Part shown: positions 25,566 through 34,138 of the stretch, piece after piece
How positions within the stretch are numbered: position 1 is the first letter of the stretch
Layout: every line of letters begins with the position of its first letter
Made by a program: the position numbers and the translations under genes
Assembly (NCBI GenBank): GCA_964412555.1
Contig: CAYPPG010000052.1
Span: 1 to 56,550, forward strand
Source: CAYPPG01 sp964412555
Lineage (GTDB): Bacteria; Hinthialibacterota; Hinthialibacteria; Hinthialibacterales; Hinthialibacteraceae
Length of the DNA: 56,550 nucleotides
Direction of reading: 5' to 3'
Notes under the pieces: generated by a model
What the model was told of the DNA's origin: nothing
Seen by the model: the letters and a program-made list of their open reading frames with translations, nothing else
The model's database searches: none

Positions 25566-26684
25566 TCAATGGGGAGTAAGCAGTGTCCTATATTCCGATT
25601 CGATGTGATCAATCATCTCTTCGAAACGGAAACACAATTCGACCCTTTTTTTTGCTTCTGTAGTGAATTGTTTTCGAAGCGGTTCATCCTCAAGAATGGT
25701 TCGAATCGCTTGCGCAAGCGCCTTTGCATTTGCTGGAGGAACAACGATGCCTGATACTCCGTCTTCATTCACCCACCGTACTCCGGTCGGCAAATCAGTC
25801 GTGATAAGCGGGCATTCATTCATCATCGCTTCCAGCAATACATACCCGAAAGCCTCGTTTTGGGAGATAGATGGAAGAACAAACACATCCGCGGCTCGAT
25901 AGAGCGCTTGTTTCTCCAACTCGCTCACCTGCCCTAATAAGTGAATCGACTCCGATTTTGGTGATCGTGAAACCATCTCTTCCAGTTTCTGCCGGTCTGG
26001 ACCGTCTCCGGCAATCAGCAAAGTCGCATTAAGTTCGGGCATCGCTTCAATCAAATAAGGTAACCCTTTATACCCCACCAACCGCCCGACGAACAAGACG
26101 ATCTTTCCAGGATATCTTTTTTTGATCTGTTGGATCAGCTGCGCATCATCCTTTTCAGATGGAGGAATGCTCAAAGGAATAATCGAGCAGCGGTCTCTGT
26201 GTTTGCTAAGTGATTCGGATGAATTCAGCAGTAGTTCCGACGTCGGCCATATACGATTGCATCGTGAAAGAAACCGTTGCTCGAATGGAGAAAGAATTTT
26301 CATTAACCACCGCTGGCGCACGATGTCGCTATGCCAGGTGCATACAACCGGTATATGTTTTTTAACTTGAAAAACAGCCAGCCAAGCGAGAGGATAGGGC
26401 ATATGCACATGGACGAAATCGGGGGACAACGAGCGCAAGCGCCGAAAAAAGCGGCTCGGGATCGGCTGCGAGAGGATCGTTCCCCAGCGGGGAACTCGAA
26501 TGATCCGGACTCCGTGGATCATCTCGCAGGTTTCGAATCGTGCATCGTTGCACACGAGAACCGTGACTTTCCAGCCTCGCTTCACCAACGCTTCGCTGAC
26601 ATCGCAGACATAGCGCTCGATCCCGCCGGTCCATGGGGGATAGGCTTTATTCAGCATCACGATGTGGGGTGAAGATGTATTCAT
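25566..26684 (-). CDS. GT4 family glycosyltransferase
   Basis: About 372 residues from ATG 26684 (the frame also opens at 26705). The N-terminal GT-B half has YPPWTGGIERYVCDVSEAL, the glycine-rich acceptor loop, and the C-terminal half has VLFVGRLVGYKGLPYLIEAM, LLIAGDGPDRQKLE, and the ENEAF-like EAFGYVLLEAMM motif (the E-x7-E nucleotide-sugar site). It would transfer a sugar to a cell envelope glycan or glycolipid. It stands alone. Sugar and acceptor are unknown. Confidence 0.93.
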   Translation of the reverse strand: MNTSSPHIVMLNKAYPPWTGGIERYVCDVSEALVKRGWKVTVLVCNDARFETCEMIHGVRIIRVPRWGTILSQPIPSRFFRRLRSLSPDFVHVHMPYPLAWLAVFQVKKHIPVVCTWHSDIVRQRWLMKILSPFEQRFLSRCNRIWPTSELLLNSSESLSKHRDRCSIIPLSIPPSEKDDAQLIQQIKKRYPGKIVLFVGRLVGYKGLPYLIEAMPELNATLLIAGDGPDRQKLEEMVSRSPKSESIHLLGQVSELEKQALYRAADVFVLPSISQNEAFGYVLLEAMMNECPLITTDLPTGVRWVNEDGVSGIVVPPANAKALAQAIRTILEDEPLRKQFTTEAKKRVELCFRFEEMIDHIESEYRTLLTPH

Positions 26685-26836
26685 GATCTGGGGTATCCTA
26701 TGCATACTTCTTGAAAAATCAATGCTGCTATTGATCTTGTTTCTGACTATGGTTCAAACAACATTCCATACATTGCGTTTCTCGATGTTCTGTCTATGAT
26801 TGATAACAAACTCAACTAAAAAAAGAGAGAAAAAAC

Positions 26837-27064
26837 ATGTCGTCAGCAGTAAAAATATCGGATAAATTGCTTCAAGAGGCTAAAAAATACAGCCAAATTG
26901 ATCATCGATCTATAACCAGCCAAATTGAACATTGGGCAAGGATCGGTAAATGTGCGGAAGAAAATCCTGATCTCACCTATGACTTGATAAAAGAGATTTT
27001 AATCGGTGTTTCGGAATTGGATGAGGGGGATAAATCAGAATATGAGTTTCACGATACAATCTAA
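26837..27064 (+). CDS. ParD-like antitoxin, no partner toxin
   Basis: A 75-residue protein of the ParD-like antitoxin group (SSAVKISDKLLQEAKKY, RSITSQIEHWARIGKCAEENPDL). The helix pattern fits a ribbon-helix-helix N-terminus. No ParE/RelE toxin follows; the next gene is an MNT nucleotidyltransferase 78 bases on. It is an orphan, or the toxin has been lost. Confidence 0.78.
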   Translation: MSSAVKISDKLLQEAKKYSQIDHRSITSQIEHWARIGKCAEENPDLTYDLIKEILIGVSELDEGDKSEYEFHDTI

Positions 27065-27142
27065 GTGATGGAAAGTTGGTAGACATGAACACTCCCTGTA
27101 GGGTAAAATTAAGAAATAGCTTCATTTGCAATTGAGGTTCGT

Positions 27143-27478
27143 ATGAACACAGTTACATCAAACATGCTTCAGGAAATGACCGATAAAATCGTGAAAAGTG
27201 TGAATCCACGCAGGGTGATTCTATTTGGTTCTCATGCAAGGGGAACTGCTCAACCTCAATCCGATGTGGATTTTCTAATCGTGAAAGATGAACCTTTTGA
27301 ATCCGGGAAAAGCCGACGACAAGAAATGGCGAAAGTATGGCGTATACTTGCCCATTATCCGGTTTCTCAGGATGTGTTGATCTTTTCTCAAGATGAAATT
27401 ATTCGTTGGAGCCAATCCAAAAACCATCTTGTTTCCCATGCTTTGGAAGAGGGGATAGTCCTTTATGAGCGAACATGA
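27143..27478 (+). CDS. MNT-type nucleotidyltransferase (HEPN partner antitoxin)
   Basis: A 111-residue minimal nucleotidyltransferase with GSHARGTAQPQSDVDFLIV, which holds the GSxxRG and DxD active-site residues. MNT proteins pair with HEPN RNases as antitoxins by adding AMP to the HEPN protein. The HEPN frame starts inside its 3' end (27465) but is broken, so this MNT now has no intact partner in the window. Confidence 0.88.
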   Translation: MNTVTSNMLQEMTDKIVKSVNPRRVILFGSHARGTAQPQSDVDFLIVKDEPFESGKSRRQEMAKVWRILAHYPVSQDVLIFSQDEIIRWSQSKNHLVSHALEEGIVLYERT

Positions 27479-27617
27479 AAACGCTCGTTTATTATTGGAA
27501 ATGGCTCCTTCTTTTCTCGGTAATCAATATACCATTCAAAATAGTGAAATTCCTAATACACTCCATCATATACCTATTTTCTTTTTCTCCTATTTTTTAT
27601 GGAGGCAGCGAAATACG
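27465..27617 (+). pseudogene. 5' stump of HEPN gene joined to the MoxR gene
   Basis: ATG 27465 starts MSEHENARLLLEMA, the usual N-terminus of HEPN toxins, and overlaps the MNT stop by 14 bases as in intact MNT-HEPN pairs. After about 14 residues the frame becomes unrelated AT-rich sequence and runs in frame into the MoxR gene at 27618. The catalytic RxxxxH region is absent. This is a remnant rather than an N-terminal domain of MoxR. Confidence 0.65.
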
Positions 27618-29027
27618 ATGACACATCCCCAAACCTTTGGTGAATTGAAATCTTCGGGGTACCGCTCCCGTTCCGTGAAGGAGGAAATGCGGGAAAATCT
27701 TGTGCAACAGTTGAAAAACGGGGGGGAATTTTTCCCTGGGATTATCGGATATGAGAATACGGTTTTTCCTCAGATCGTGCATGCTATTCTTTCCAAGCAC
27801 GATATGATTTTCCTCGGTCTGCGCGGCCAGGCCAAGACAAAGATGATTCGTTTATTGCCATCCCTGTTGGATGAATCGCTTCCGGTGGTTGCCGGAAGCG
27901 AGATCAATGACGATCCTTTTCATCCTATCTCGAAATATGCAAGGACACTTTTACAAGAAAAAGGAGATGAAACACCGATCGAATGGATTCCTCGGGAACG
28001 GCGGTTTACGGAAAAACTGGCTACACCCGATGTAACCATCGCCGATTTGATCGGGGATATCGATCCCATTAAAGCGGCAAAAATGCGGTTGGATCTGGCG
28101 GACGAAGAGGCCATTCATTTCGGGCTGGTGCCGCGCGCCAATCGGGGGCTTTTCGCGATCAACGAACTGCCCGATCTTTCGCCAAAAATCCAGGTCGGAT
28201 TGTTCAATATCATGCAGGAGCGGGATATTCAAATCCGCGGTTATTCTCTGCGGCTTCCGCTCGATGTGTGCCTGGTGTTCAGCGCCAATCCCCAGGATTA
28301 CACGAACCGGGGGCGGATCGTGACACCGTTGAAAGACCGCATCGGTTCGGAAATCCGCACCCATTACCCGCTGAGCCGAGATGAAGGCATGGACATTACC
28401 GATCAAGAGGCCGATATTGCCGGGCGCAATGGGCAACAAGTCGTGATCCCCAGATTTATCAAGCAGATTGTCGAAGAAATCGCACGCGCTGCACGGGAGA
28501 GCAAGGATGTCGAGACCGCATCCGGTGTCAGTGCCCGTTTTTCGATTACAAGCATGGAACTGCTGCTCAGCAGTGCAGAGCGGCGAGCTTTGATGAACGG
28601 GGAATCAGTCATTTGCCCCCGGGCCAGCGATCTCATGCATGTCATCCCGGCGATGACCGGGAAGATGGAACTTTCCTATTCCGGTGAAGAACGCGGGGCG
28701 GAACAGGTTGCGCAACGGTTGATTCGCCAGGCGGTGCGGATTGTGTTCACGGAATATTTCGGCCATGACGACTGCCAATCCACGGTCGATTGGTTTCAGC
28801 ATGGAAACGAGACGTTCTTATTGACGGATTCATTGCCGGCGAAAGATTTGGTCGACCGTGCCAAAAAAGTGCGGGGTATGCTCGGCCGTGTGCAGGCCTA
28901 TTTAAAAGAAGAAAATATGAAACATACCGAAGTCCTGGCCTCGGGTGTCGAATTCATGTTGGAAGGATTATATGCTCATAAAAGATTGAGTAAGACCGAG
29001 ATGCAAGGACATGTGGCATATGGGTAA
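27618..29027 (+). CDS. MoxR-like AAA+ ATPase
   Basis: A 469-residue AAA+ ATPase of the MoxR/magnesium chelatase class. Walker A is GLRGQAKT (67-74). The Walker B region LFAINE (178-183) has Asn in place of the usual Asp, within RANRGLFAINELPDLSPK. Sensor-like LVFSANPQDYTNRGRIVTPLKDR follows. The C-terminal half is helical. MoxR proteins work with VWA proteins as chaperones for metal loading or complex assembly, and the next gene is a VWA protein five bases away. ATG 27618 has GGAGG about 12 bases upstream. Confidence 0.92.
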   Translation: MTHPQTFGELKSSGYRSRSVKEEMRENLVQQLKNGGEFFPGIIGYENTVFPQIVHAILSKHDMIFLGLRGQAKTKMIRLLPSLLDESLPVVAGSEINDDPFHPISKYARTLLQEKGDETPIEWIPRERRFTEKLATPDVTIADLIGDIDPIKAAKMRLDLADEEAIHFGLVPRANRGLFAINELPDLSPKIQVGLFNIMQERDIQIRGYSLRLPLDVCLVFSANPQDYTNRGRIVTPLKDRIGSEIRTHYPLSRDEGMDITDQEADIAGRNGQQVVIPRFIKQIVEEIARAARESKDVETASGVSARFSITSMELLLSSAERRALMNGESVICPRASDLMHVIPAMTGKMELSYSGEERGAEQVAQRLIRQAVRIVFTEYFGHDDCQSTVDWFQHGNETFLLTDSLPAKDLVDRAKKVRGMLGRVQAYLKEENMKHTEVLASGVEFMLEGLYAHKRLSKTEMQGHVAYG

Positions 29028-29032
29028 TTATT

Positions 29033-30127
29033 ATGCGTACATTTCGATATACACAATTTACCGGAGACGATGACGACGATTTGATGGCCGATGCGCAGGA
29101 ATTGCTCGATTTGTTGAAGGATTATCTGTTCCTGACCGACGGCGATGTGCAGTCCGCTCTTGATATGTTGAAGGAATCCGGCGCTTTAGGCGATGGGGAA
29201 GAAGCCGATCAGCTGGCGGACCAGCTGATGCAGCTGTTGGAAAAAGCCGGATATGTCGATAGCGAAGGCAAACTCAAGAAACTTTCCGACAAGGGTCTCC
29301 GGTTGCTAAGTGAAAAGACGCTTGAAGAGCTCCTGTCATCCATCCAAAAGAGCCGGTTGGGGCATCATGAAACGGCCAAGAAGGGGACGGGGGATGTTTA
29401 CAATTACGAAACGCGGCCGTGGGAATACGGTGATCACCTTGATCTCGATATCTCCAAAACGTTTCAGAACGCCTTGGTTCGTAACGGCGTCGATTTCCCC
29501 ATCGATCTGGAAAACGAGGATCTGGAAATCATCGAAAGCGAGCATCAAAGCCAATGCGCGACGGTGATGATGCTGGATATCAGCCACAGCATGATACTGT
29601 ATGGAGAAGACCGGTTCACTCCGGCGAAAAAAGTCGCCATGGCTTTATCGCATTTGATCTGTACCAAGTATCCGCAGGATTCTCTTGATATATTGCTCTT
29701 TTTCGATGAGGCCAAGGAAATCGCTTATGAAGAGCTGCTTTATGCTCAGGTCGGCCCGTTTTACACGAATACCAAAGCGGGTTTGGCATTGGCTCAGCGC
29801 ATTTTGTCGCGCTATACCTGCGAAAACAAGCAGATCATCATGATTACGGACGGCAAACCGTCTGCGATCCATCACAAGGGCAAAATTTTTCGTCATTCTT
29901 GGTGGGATCCATGGATCATACACGAAACCCTGCGCGAGGCGGAAAAATGCCGGAACAAAGGGATTTGCATCAACACATTTATGCTGGCTCGCGATCATAT
30001 GTTGATCGAATTTGTGCAAAAACAGACACAGATCAGCAAGGGGAAAGCCTATTTCACCTCTCCGCAGACGCTGGGGCAGTATTTACTGGTCGATTATATG
30101 AACCAGCGGAGGAGGCGGCATTTTTAG
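29033..30127 (+). CDS. VWA domain protein, partner of MoxR
   Basis: A 364-residue protein. The N-terminal 130 residues are acidic and helical. A von Willebrand A domain follows with the metal-ion-dependent adhesion site DxSxS in LDISHSM (Asp182, Ser184, Ser186), a Thr in FYTNTKAGL and an Asp in MITDGKPS. It ends in RRRRHF. MoxR-VWA pairs form chaperone-like complexes. The 3' end overlaps 74 bases with the convergent gene at 30054-30560. Confidence 0.9.
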   Translation: MRTFRYTQFTGDDDDDLMADAQELLDLLKDYLFLTDGDVQSALDMLKESGALGDGEEADQLADQLMQLLEKAGYVDSEGKLKKLSDKGLRLLSEKTLEELLSSIQKSRLGHHETAKKGTGDVYNYETRPWEYGDHLDLDISKTFQNALVRNGVDFPIDLENEDLEIIESEHQSQCATVMMLDISHSMILYGEDRFTPAKKVAMALSHLICTKYPQDSLDILLFFDEAKEIAYEELLYAQVGPFYTNTKAGLALAQRILSRYTCENKQIIMITDGKPSAIHHKGKIFRHSWWDPWIIHETLREAEKCRNKGICINTFMLARDHMLIEFVQKQTQISKGKAYFTSPQTLGQYLLVDYMNQRRRRHF

Positions 30128-30560
30128 TTTTTGAATTCCTATTCTTTTTGCGTGATTTTCTTTTTTGGTTTTCGAAGATGTATTTGAAGCGGTTTTGGGG
30201 TATTGGGGTTGAGTCGGCTATTTGTGATTTTGACGGGGGAAATTGGTTTTGCTCTTCTTTGTTTTGTATGTTGTTTGGCTCTTCATTTTTGTCCATAACT
30301 TCTGTTGAATCAGTTTCTTCTGATGGATCCTCTTTTGGGGAATGGGTGAATTTGTGCACGCTCATATAGAGGCGGATGGTGCTGGAATAGAGCCGGTAGA
30401 ACGATTGGGTTTGAGGATCGTTGACGTCGTCATCGCCGGAGATTTGCTGTGACATGCGGGTAAGCATGGATTCGATGGTGCGGAGTTGGGTTTGGAGGAA
30501 ATCGGTGTTGATGGTTTCGAGTTCGGGCATGTTGATGGTTTTGGGGATTGAGCCGGTCAT
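30054..30560 (-). CDS. Unknown protein with low-complexity C-terminus, overlapping VWA gene
   Basis: A 168-residue minus-strand frame. The first 65 residues look ordered (LQTQLRTIESMLTRMSQQI, then SFYRLYSSTIRLYMSVHKF); the rest is acidic, Asn/Lys/Pro-rich and disordered. The last 24 codons are antisense to the VWA gene end. No family and no strong ribosome-binding site. The long region outside the overlap and its helical pattern favour a real gene. Confidence 0.55.
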   Translation of the reverse strand: MTGSIPKTINMPELETINTDFLQTQLRTIESMLTRMSQQISGDDDVNDPQTQSFYRLYSSTIRLYMSVHKFTHSPKEDPSEETDSTEVMDKNEEPNNIQNKEEQNQFPPSKSQIADSTPIPQNRFKYIFENQKRKSRKKNRNSKTKNAASSAGSYNRPVNTAPASAER

Positions 30561-30932
30561 TTTTTTTGTCTCGCTTTCGCTTGAAATTGAAGTGTCTCTC
30601 TCTCTATATAGGGAGAGAACCGCAGAATTTGGGAAGTAATTGGTTGGGGAAAAAAAGTATGGTCTTGAGTTTGAGTGCGAGTCAGCATGGGTAGACTTCG
30701 CTTACACTTGGTACCCTTCAGTGGGGATTATTGTCTGAATCGGGATTGGCCTGGATTTTCGGGATGGGGATATGAAAGTATTTCATGACGATTCGATAAA
30801 ACGGTCCTCGGACGAGGATTTCTCGCTAAAAGTAGTATGACTTTCAATAGAGGATATTTTGGTCATCCTTGAATCTTGAGCATCCTGATTCAGGCAATTT
30901 TAGGAGTGCACAAGTACATGATTCTTCATTAG
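30561..30932. other. Repeat-bearing intergenic region
   Basis: This 372-base region contains a copy of the GTAGACTTCGCTTAC repeat (30689-30717, related to the array at 13.3-13.8 kb but in reverse orientation) and a copy of the TTGTCTGAATC repeat (30729-30773). A CT-rich run lies near 30595. No gene was seen. Confidence 0.7.
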
Positions 30933-31478
30933 CTAAGGGCCAAAAACATCGATATCCCCAGTGCTAATCAAACCATTGGTGACGTCGAACGGGAAACCGT
31001 AGTTCAATACCTTATCAGGCCCCACGGATCGAATATGCCAAGCCAGACCGCCGGGAATCTCCAAACTGTTATTCGCCGAAGTTTGCAAATTGCTATTGGA
31101 TGAATGCCAATCGGAGCGAAACCAGGCTTCTTCCGATTCCCGTTCGACGTAATGGAAGAAACCTCGGGCCGGCGCTTGGGACGGATCGAGGGTATCCGCG
31201 AAAATATCCCGCGGGACGGAAGCAATATACGCAAACGGAGTTGATAATTTTCGCAAACGAGGTGCCGGAACGTTGCTCGGAGGATAATGATTGTTATCCA
31301 ATCGGTACTGTTCCAAGGCGGTGGATTGCGCCTTGATATCCGCGTAGACACGTGCGATTTTGGCGCGGGTTTGCGCATTCAAGAAATTCGGCACGGCAAT
31401 CGCGGCGAGGATACCGATAATGGCGACAACGATCAGAAGTTCGATCAAGGTAAAGGCTTTTGAAGAAGTTTTGTTCAT
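30933..31478 (-). CDS. GspG-like type IV prepilin, second copy
   Basis: A 181-residue prepilin from ATG 31478, with AGGAG about 9 bases before. The signal MNKTSSKA is cut before FTLIELLIVVAIIGI, with Glu at mature position 5 and Ala at the last signal position. The VPNFLNAQTRAKIARV helix follows, as in the GspG-like protein at 17401. It ends in IDVFGP, again FGP. It is isolated from the other pseudopilin genes, so may be an alternative or separate pilin subunit. Confidence 0.92.
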   Translation of the reverse strand: MNKTSSKAFTLIELLIVVAIIGILAAIAVPNFLNAQTRAKIARVYADIKAQSTALEQYRLDNNHYPPSNVPAPRLRKLSTPFAYIASVPRDIFADTLDPSQAPARGFFHYVERESEEAWFRSDWHSSNSNLQTSANNSLEIPGGLAWHIRSVGPDKVLNYGFPFDVTNGLISTGDIDVFGP

Positions 31479-31706
31479 GACTTTTACTCCTACATGCTGT
31501 GTTCAAGAAGAAATATAGTTCAAATATCACATTATAGACTTTATGGGTAGGGGTAAAGCGATGAATGCTGATTTCTCCTGTGATGTGCGGTAGGTTGTTT
31601 GATATTTCATAGGAAGCGTTATTCTTGAATTACAGATGTATAGTGACATAGAATGAGAGAAACCTCGTCAGATTTCAAGAATCAAAAGGGTAGTGAAGGA
31701 GGCATT

Positions 31707-32774
31707 ATGAAACGTAGAAATTTCCTGCAATCAGCAATCGCACTAACAGGTGGAATGGCAATCTCGAATCCGGCTTTGGCCCAAGATGCAACAAAGATCA
31801 CCGGCGCACATCTTCCCGCTTGGAAGGGAGTGAATTTGCTCGAGAAATTCACGCTGCGAAGGAACAGCCCGTATCGGGAAAAAGATTTTGAGTGGCTGGC
31901 CGAATGGGGATTCGACTTTGTCCGTCTACCGACCGATTATAGGTGTTGGACCGATGCGGACGATCCGAAAAAATTGGATGAAAACATGTTGAAAGAGATC
32001 GACCAGGTTGTGGAATGGGGAAAACAATACGGCATTCATGTCAACATCAATTTGCATCGCGCTCCCGGCTATTGCGTGAATTCACCGGAAGAACCGCTTG
32101 ATCTTTGGTCTTCGAAAGAAGCCGTTAAGCAGTTTTGTTTCCAATGGAGAAATTTTGCAAAACGATATAAAGGAATCTCGAATGAACGTGTCAGTTTTGA
32201 TTTACTCAATGAACCGGCGCGGATCAAAGAAGAAACATACACGCTGGTCATGGCAGAGGCGATCCAAGCGATTCGGGATGAAGATAAAGACCGCTTGATT
32301 ATCGTCGATGGATTGCAATGGGGGAGAGAACCGGTGATGTCGCTGGCCGATTTGAGAGTAGGACAAAGCACGCGGGGTTATGATCCCATGCAGATCAGCC
32401 ATTACAAGGCGAGCTGGGTAAACTCAAAAAATTGGCCTGAACCGACGTGGCCGTTGAAACTGGGGGATGCGATTTGGGATCAACAGAAGTTGTACGAAGA
32501 AAAAATCGTTCCCTTTAAGAAACTGGAAGAAAAAGGAGGTGGTGTTCACGTTGGCGAATGGGGGTGTTATAACCGAACACCGCATGATGTCGCGCTGGCT
32601 TGGATGAGGGATTGGCTTGAGTTGTGGAAGAAAGCAGGCTGGGGCTGGGCGTTGTGGAATTTGCGGGGGAGTTTCGGTTTCGTTGACAGCAGACGTGAAG
32701 ATGTACACTACGAAGAATTTCAAGGACATCAGTTGGACCGGAAGATGTTGGAATTGTTGGTGGAGTTTTTATGA
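31707..32774 (+). CDS. Tat-exported GH5 family glycoside hydrolase
   Basis: 355 residues from ATG 31707, which follows AAGGAGG. The N-terminus MKRRNFLQSAIALTGG is a twin-arginine signal ending in ALAQ. The TIM barrel carries the GH5 acid/base Glu169 in LLNEP and nucleophile Glu284 in HVGEWG, with RLPTDYR and the HRAPGYCVN region. It likely cuts beta-linked polysaccharides (cellulase/endoglucanase type) in the periplasm or outside. Upstream frame to 31653 is less likely. Confidence 0.92.
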   Translation: MKRRNFLQSAIALTGGMAISNPALAQDATKITGAHLPAWKGVNLLEKFTLRRNSPYREKDFEWLAEWGFDFVRLPTDYRCWTDADDPKKLDENMLKEIDQVVEWGKQYGIHVNINLHRAPGYCVNSPEEPLDLWSSKEAVKQFCFQWRNFAKRYKGISNERVSFDLLNEPARIKEETYTLVMAEAIQAIRDEDKDRLIIVDGLQWGREPVMSLADLRVGQSTRGYDPMQISHYKASWVNSKNWPEPTWPLKLGDAIWDQQKLYEEKIVPFKKLEEKGGGVHVGEWGCYNRTPHDVALAWMRDWLELWKKAGWGWALWNLRGSFGFVDSRREDVHYEEFQGHQLDRKMLELLVEFL

Positions 32775-32809
32775 ATTTCTTTGGAACGAAATGGCGATTC
32801 GTAAAGTGA

Positions 32810-34126
32810 TTACTGATTTTTTATTAATACAATGAATCCGATACTGGCGGGAGAGAGTGTATTTGCATTTTTGCACTGTTGGTAATTCCATTTTGCCAAT
32901 ACCGGTTGAAATGGTTGCAGGATTCTCGAAAAAACCGGATGCCTGGTCCGGTCGAGAATCCTGCGAAGCGGTAAGTATCTGTCATCGTAAAAACCCCAAT
33001 CAAGCATTTCCCATTTTGTAGTTTCCACAAGGCGGTCAAACATGGTGTCCGGAGAGTAATTGCGGCAAAAGACTTCATGCCAGGTTTTATCATTTTTGCT
33101 ACCGGAATACGTTTTCGTTTCGTCAATTTGATAGCCTCGTTCATAGGGTACTTCCATCCAGATTTCATGAGGATACTGACTTGTTTCCACTGTGATGACC
33201 GCTTTCCCCCCCGGTTTCATAACTCGGTAAATTTCCTGCATGCATTCGATATCGCCGTTGCCGGGAATGTGCTCGATGGCGCAGAGTGCGGAAACTCCAT
33301 CGAAGAGATTGTCGGGGAAGGGAAGCCGTAGCGCATCACCGGCGATGAAATCAGTATTTGAAGGCAATTCATCCTTTTCCATTTTGTTCTGGGCTGCTTT
33401 CAAGGATGAAAAGCCGTATAGAGAGCCATCCAATGATATTATTCGTGTTTCATAGGATGACCAAAACAGGGGAAGAGTGTTTTTGCCGGTTCCTATGTCA
33501 AGTATTATGGCTTGCCGATTTTTGATAGGTAGACATTGTGATGCAATTTCGGCTTCGCGGTTTTTGTGGTAAGCAAACGCTTCTCGCGGATAGGCTGGAT
33601 CATACCGATTATAGAAGCGGAGATACTCACTCAGTTTGAATGGGCTGCCTTTTTTCTTTTCTAGCGACGAAACAAACCAAATAGTTATGGATGCGCAGAA
33701 TCGTTTATACGCATTGAGGTTGGAATTTGCCCATCTTGTCAATTTGATGAATTTATTTCGCCAGTTTGCAATCTTTTCTTTTGTATAAGTTTGTATTTGG
33801 CGGACAGCGTTTGAGAGACTTCGATTACCGAGCTCACGGGATTTTTTCAACCATTTTCGTTGTTGACGGTAATCTTTACGGGAGGCAAAGATCGTTTCCA
33901 TGATTTGACAAATGCCACGATCTGGTTCGCAGAACTGTTCCCGGTGATTGAAGATGCGAACGGCGCGCTCGTACCGGCCGATTATAAAATAAAAATAGCC
34001 GAGATGTGCGAGAAGATCGGGAGAATCCGGATGTTCTTCCACGGCACTTTCGAGTATTTGGCCTGCTTCATCGAGTTTTCCTGAAGCGGCAAGTTTTTTG
34101 GCTTTTTCGAGGATATGGTTTGGCAT
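32810..34126 (-). CDS. TPR protein fused to SAM-dependent methyltransferase
   Basis: A 438-residue protein. The first 75 residues form tetratricopeptide-like repeats (LDEAGQILESAVEEHPDSPDL, GRYERAVRIF). A linker of about 130 residues follows, then a class I methyltransferase with motif I ILDIGTGKN, motif IIISLD, and FDGVSALCAIEHIP with MKPGGKAVITVE. Such TPR-methyltransferase fusions are often near glycan genes; the substrate is unknown. It is 12 bases from the GNAT-nitrilase gene, in the same direction, so they may form an operon. Confidence 0.85.
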   Translation of the reverse strand: MPNHILEKAKKLAASGKLDEAGQILESAVEEHPDSPDLLAHLGYFYFIIGRYERAVRIFNHREQFCEPDRGICQIMETIFASRKDYRQQRKWLKKSRELGNRSLSNAVRQIQTYTKEKIANWRNKFIKLTRWANSNLNAYKRFCASITIWFVSSLEKKKGSPFKLSEYLRFYNRYDPAYPREAFAYHKNREAEIASQCLPIKNRQAIILDIGTGKNTLPLFWSSYETRIISLDGSLYGFSSLKAAQNKMEKDELPSNTDFIAGDALRLPFPDNLFDGVSALCAIEHIPGNGDIECMQEIYRVMKPGGKAVITVETSQYPHEIWMEVPYERGYQIDETKTYSGSKNDKTWHEVFCRNYSPDTMFDRLVETTKWEMLDWGFYDDRYLPLRRILDRTRHPVFSRILQPFQPVLAKWNYQQCKNANTLSPASIGFIVLIKNQ

Positions 34127-34138
34127 GAGGAAGTTTGG

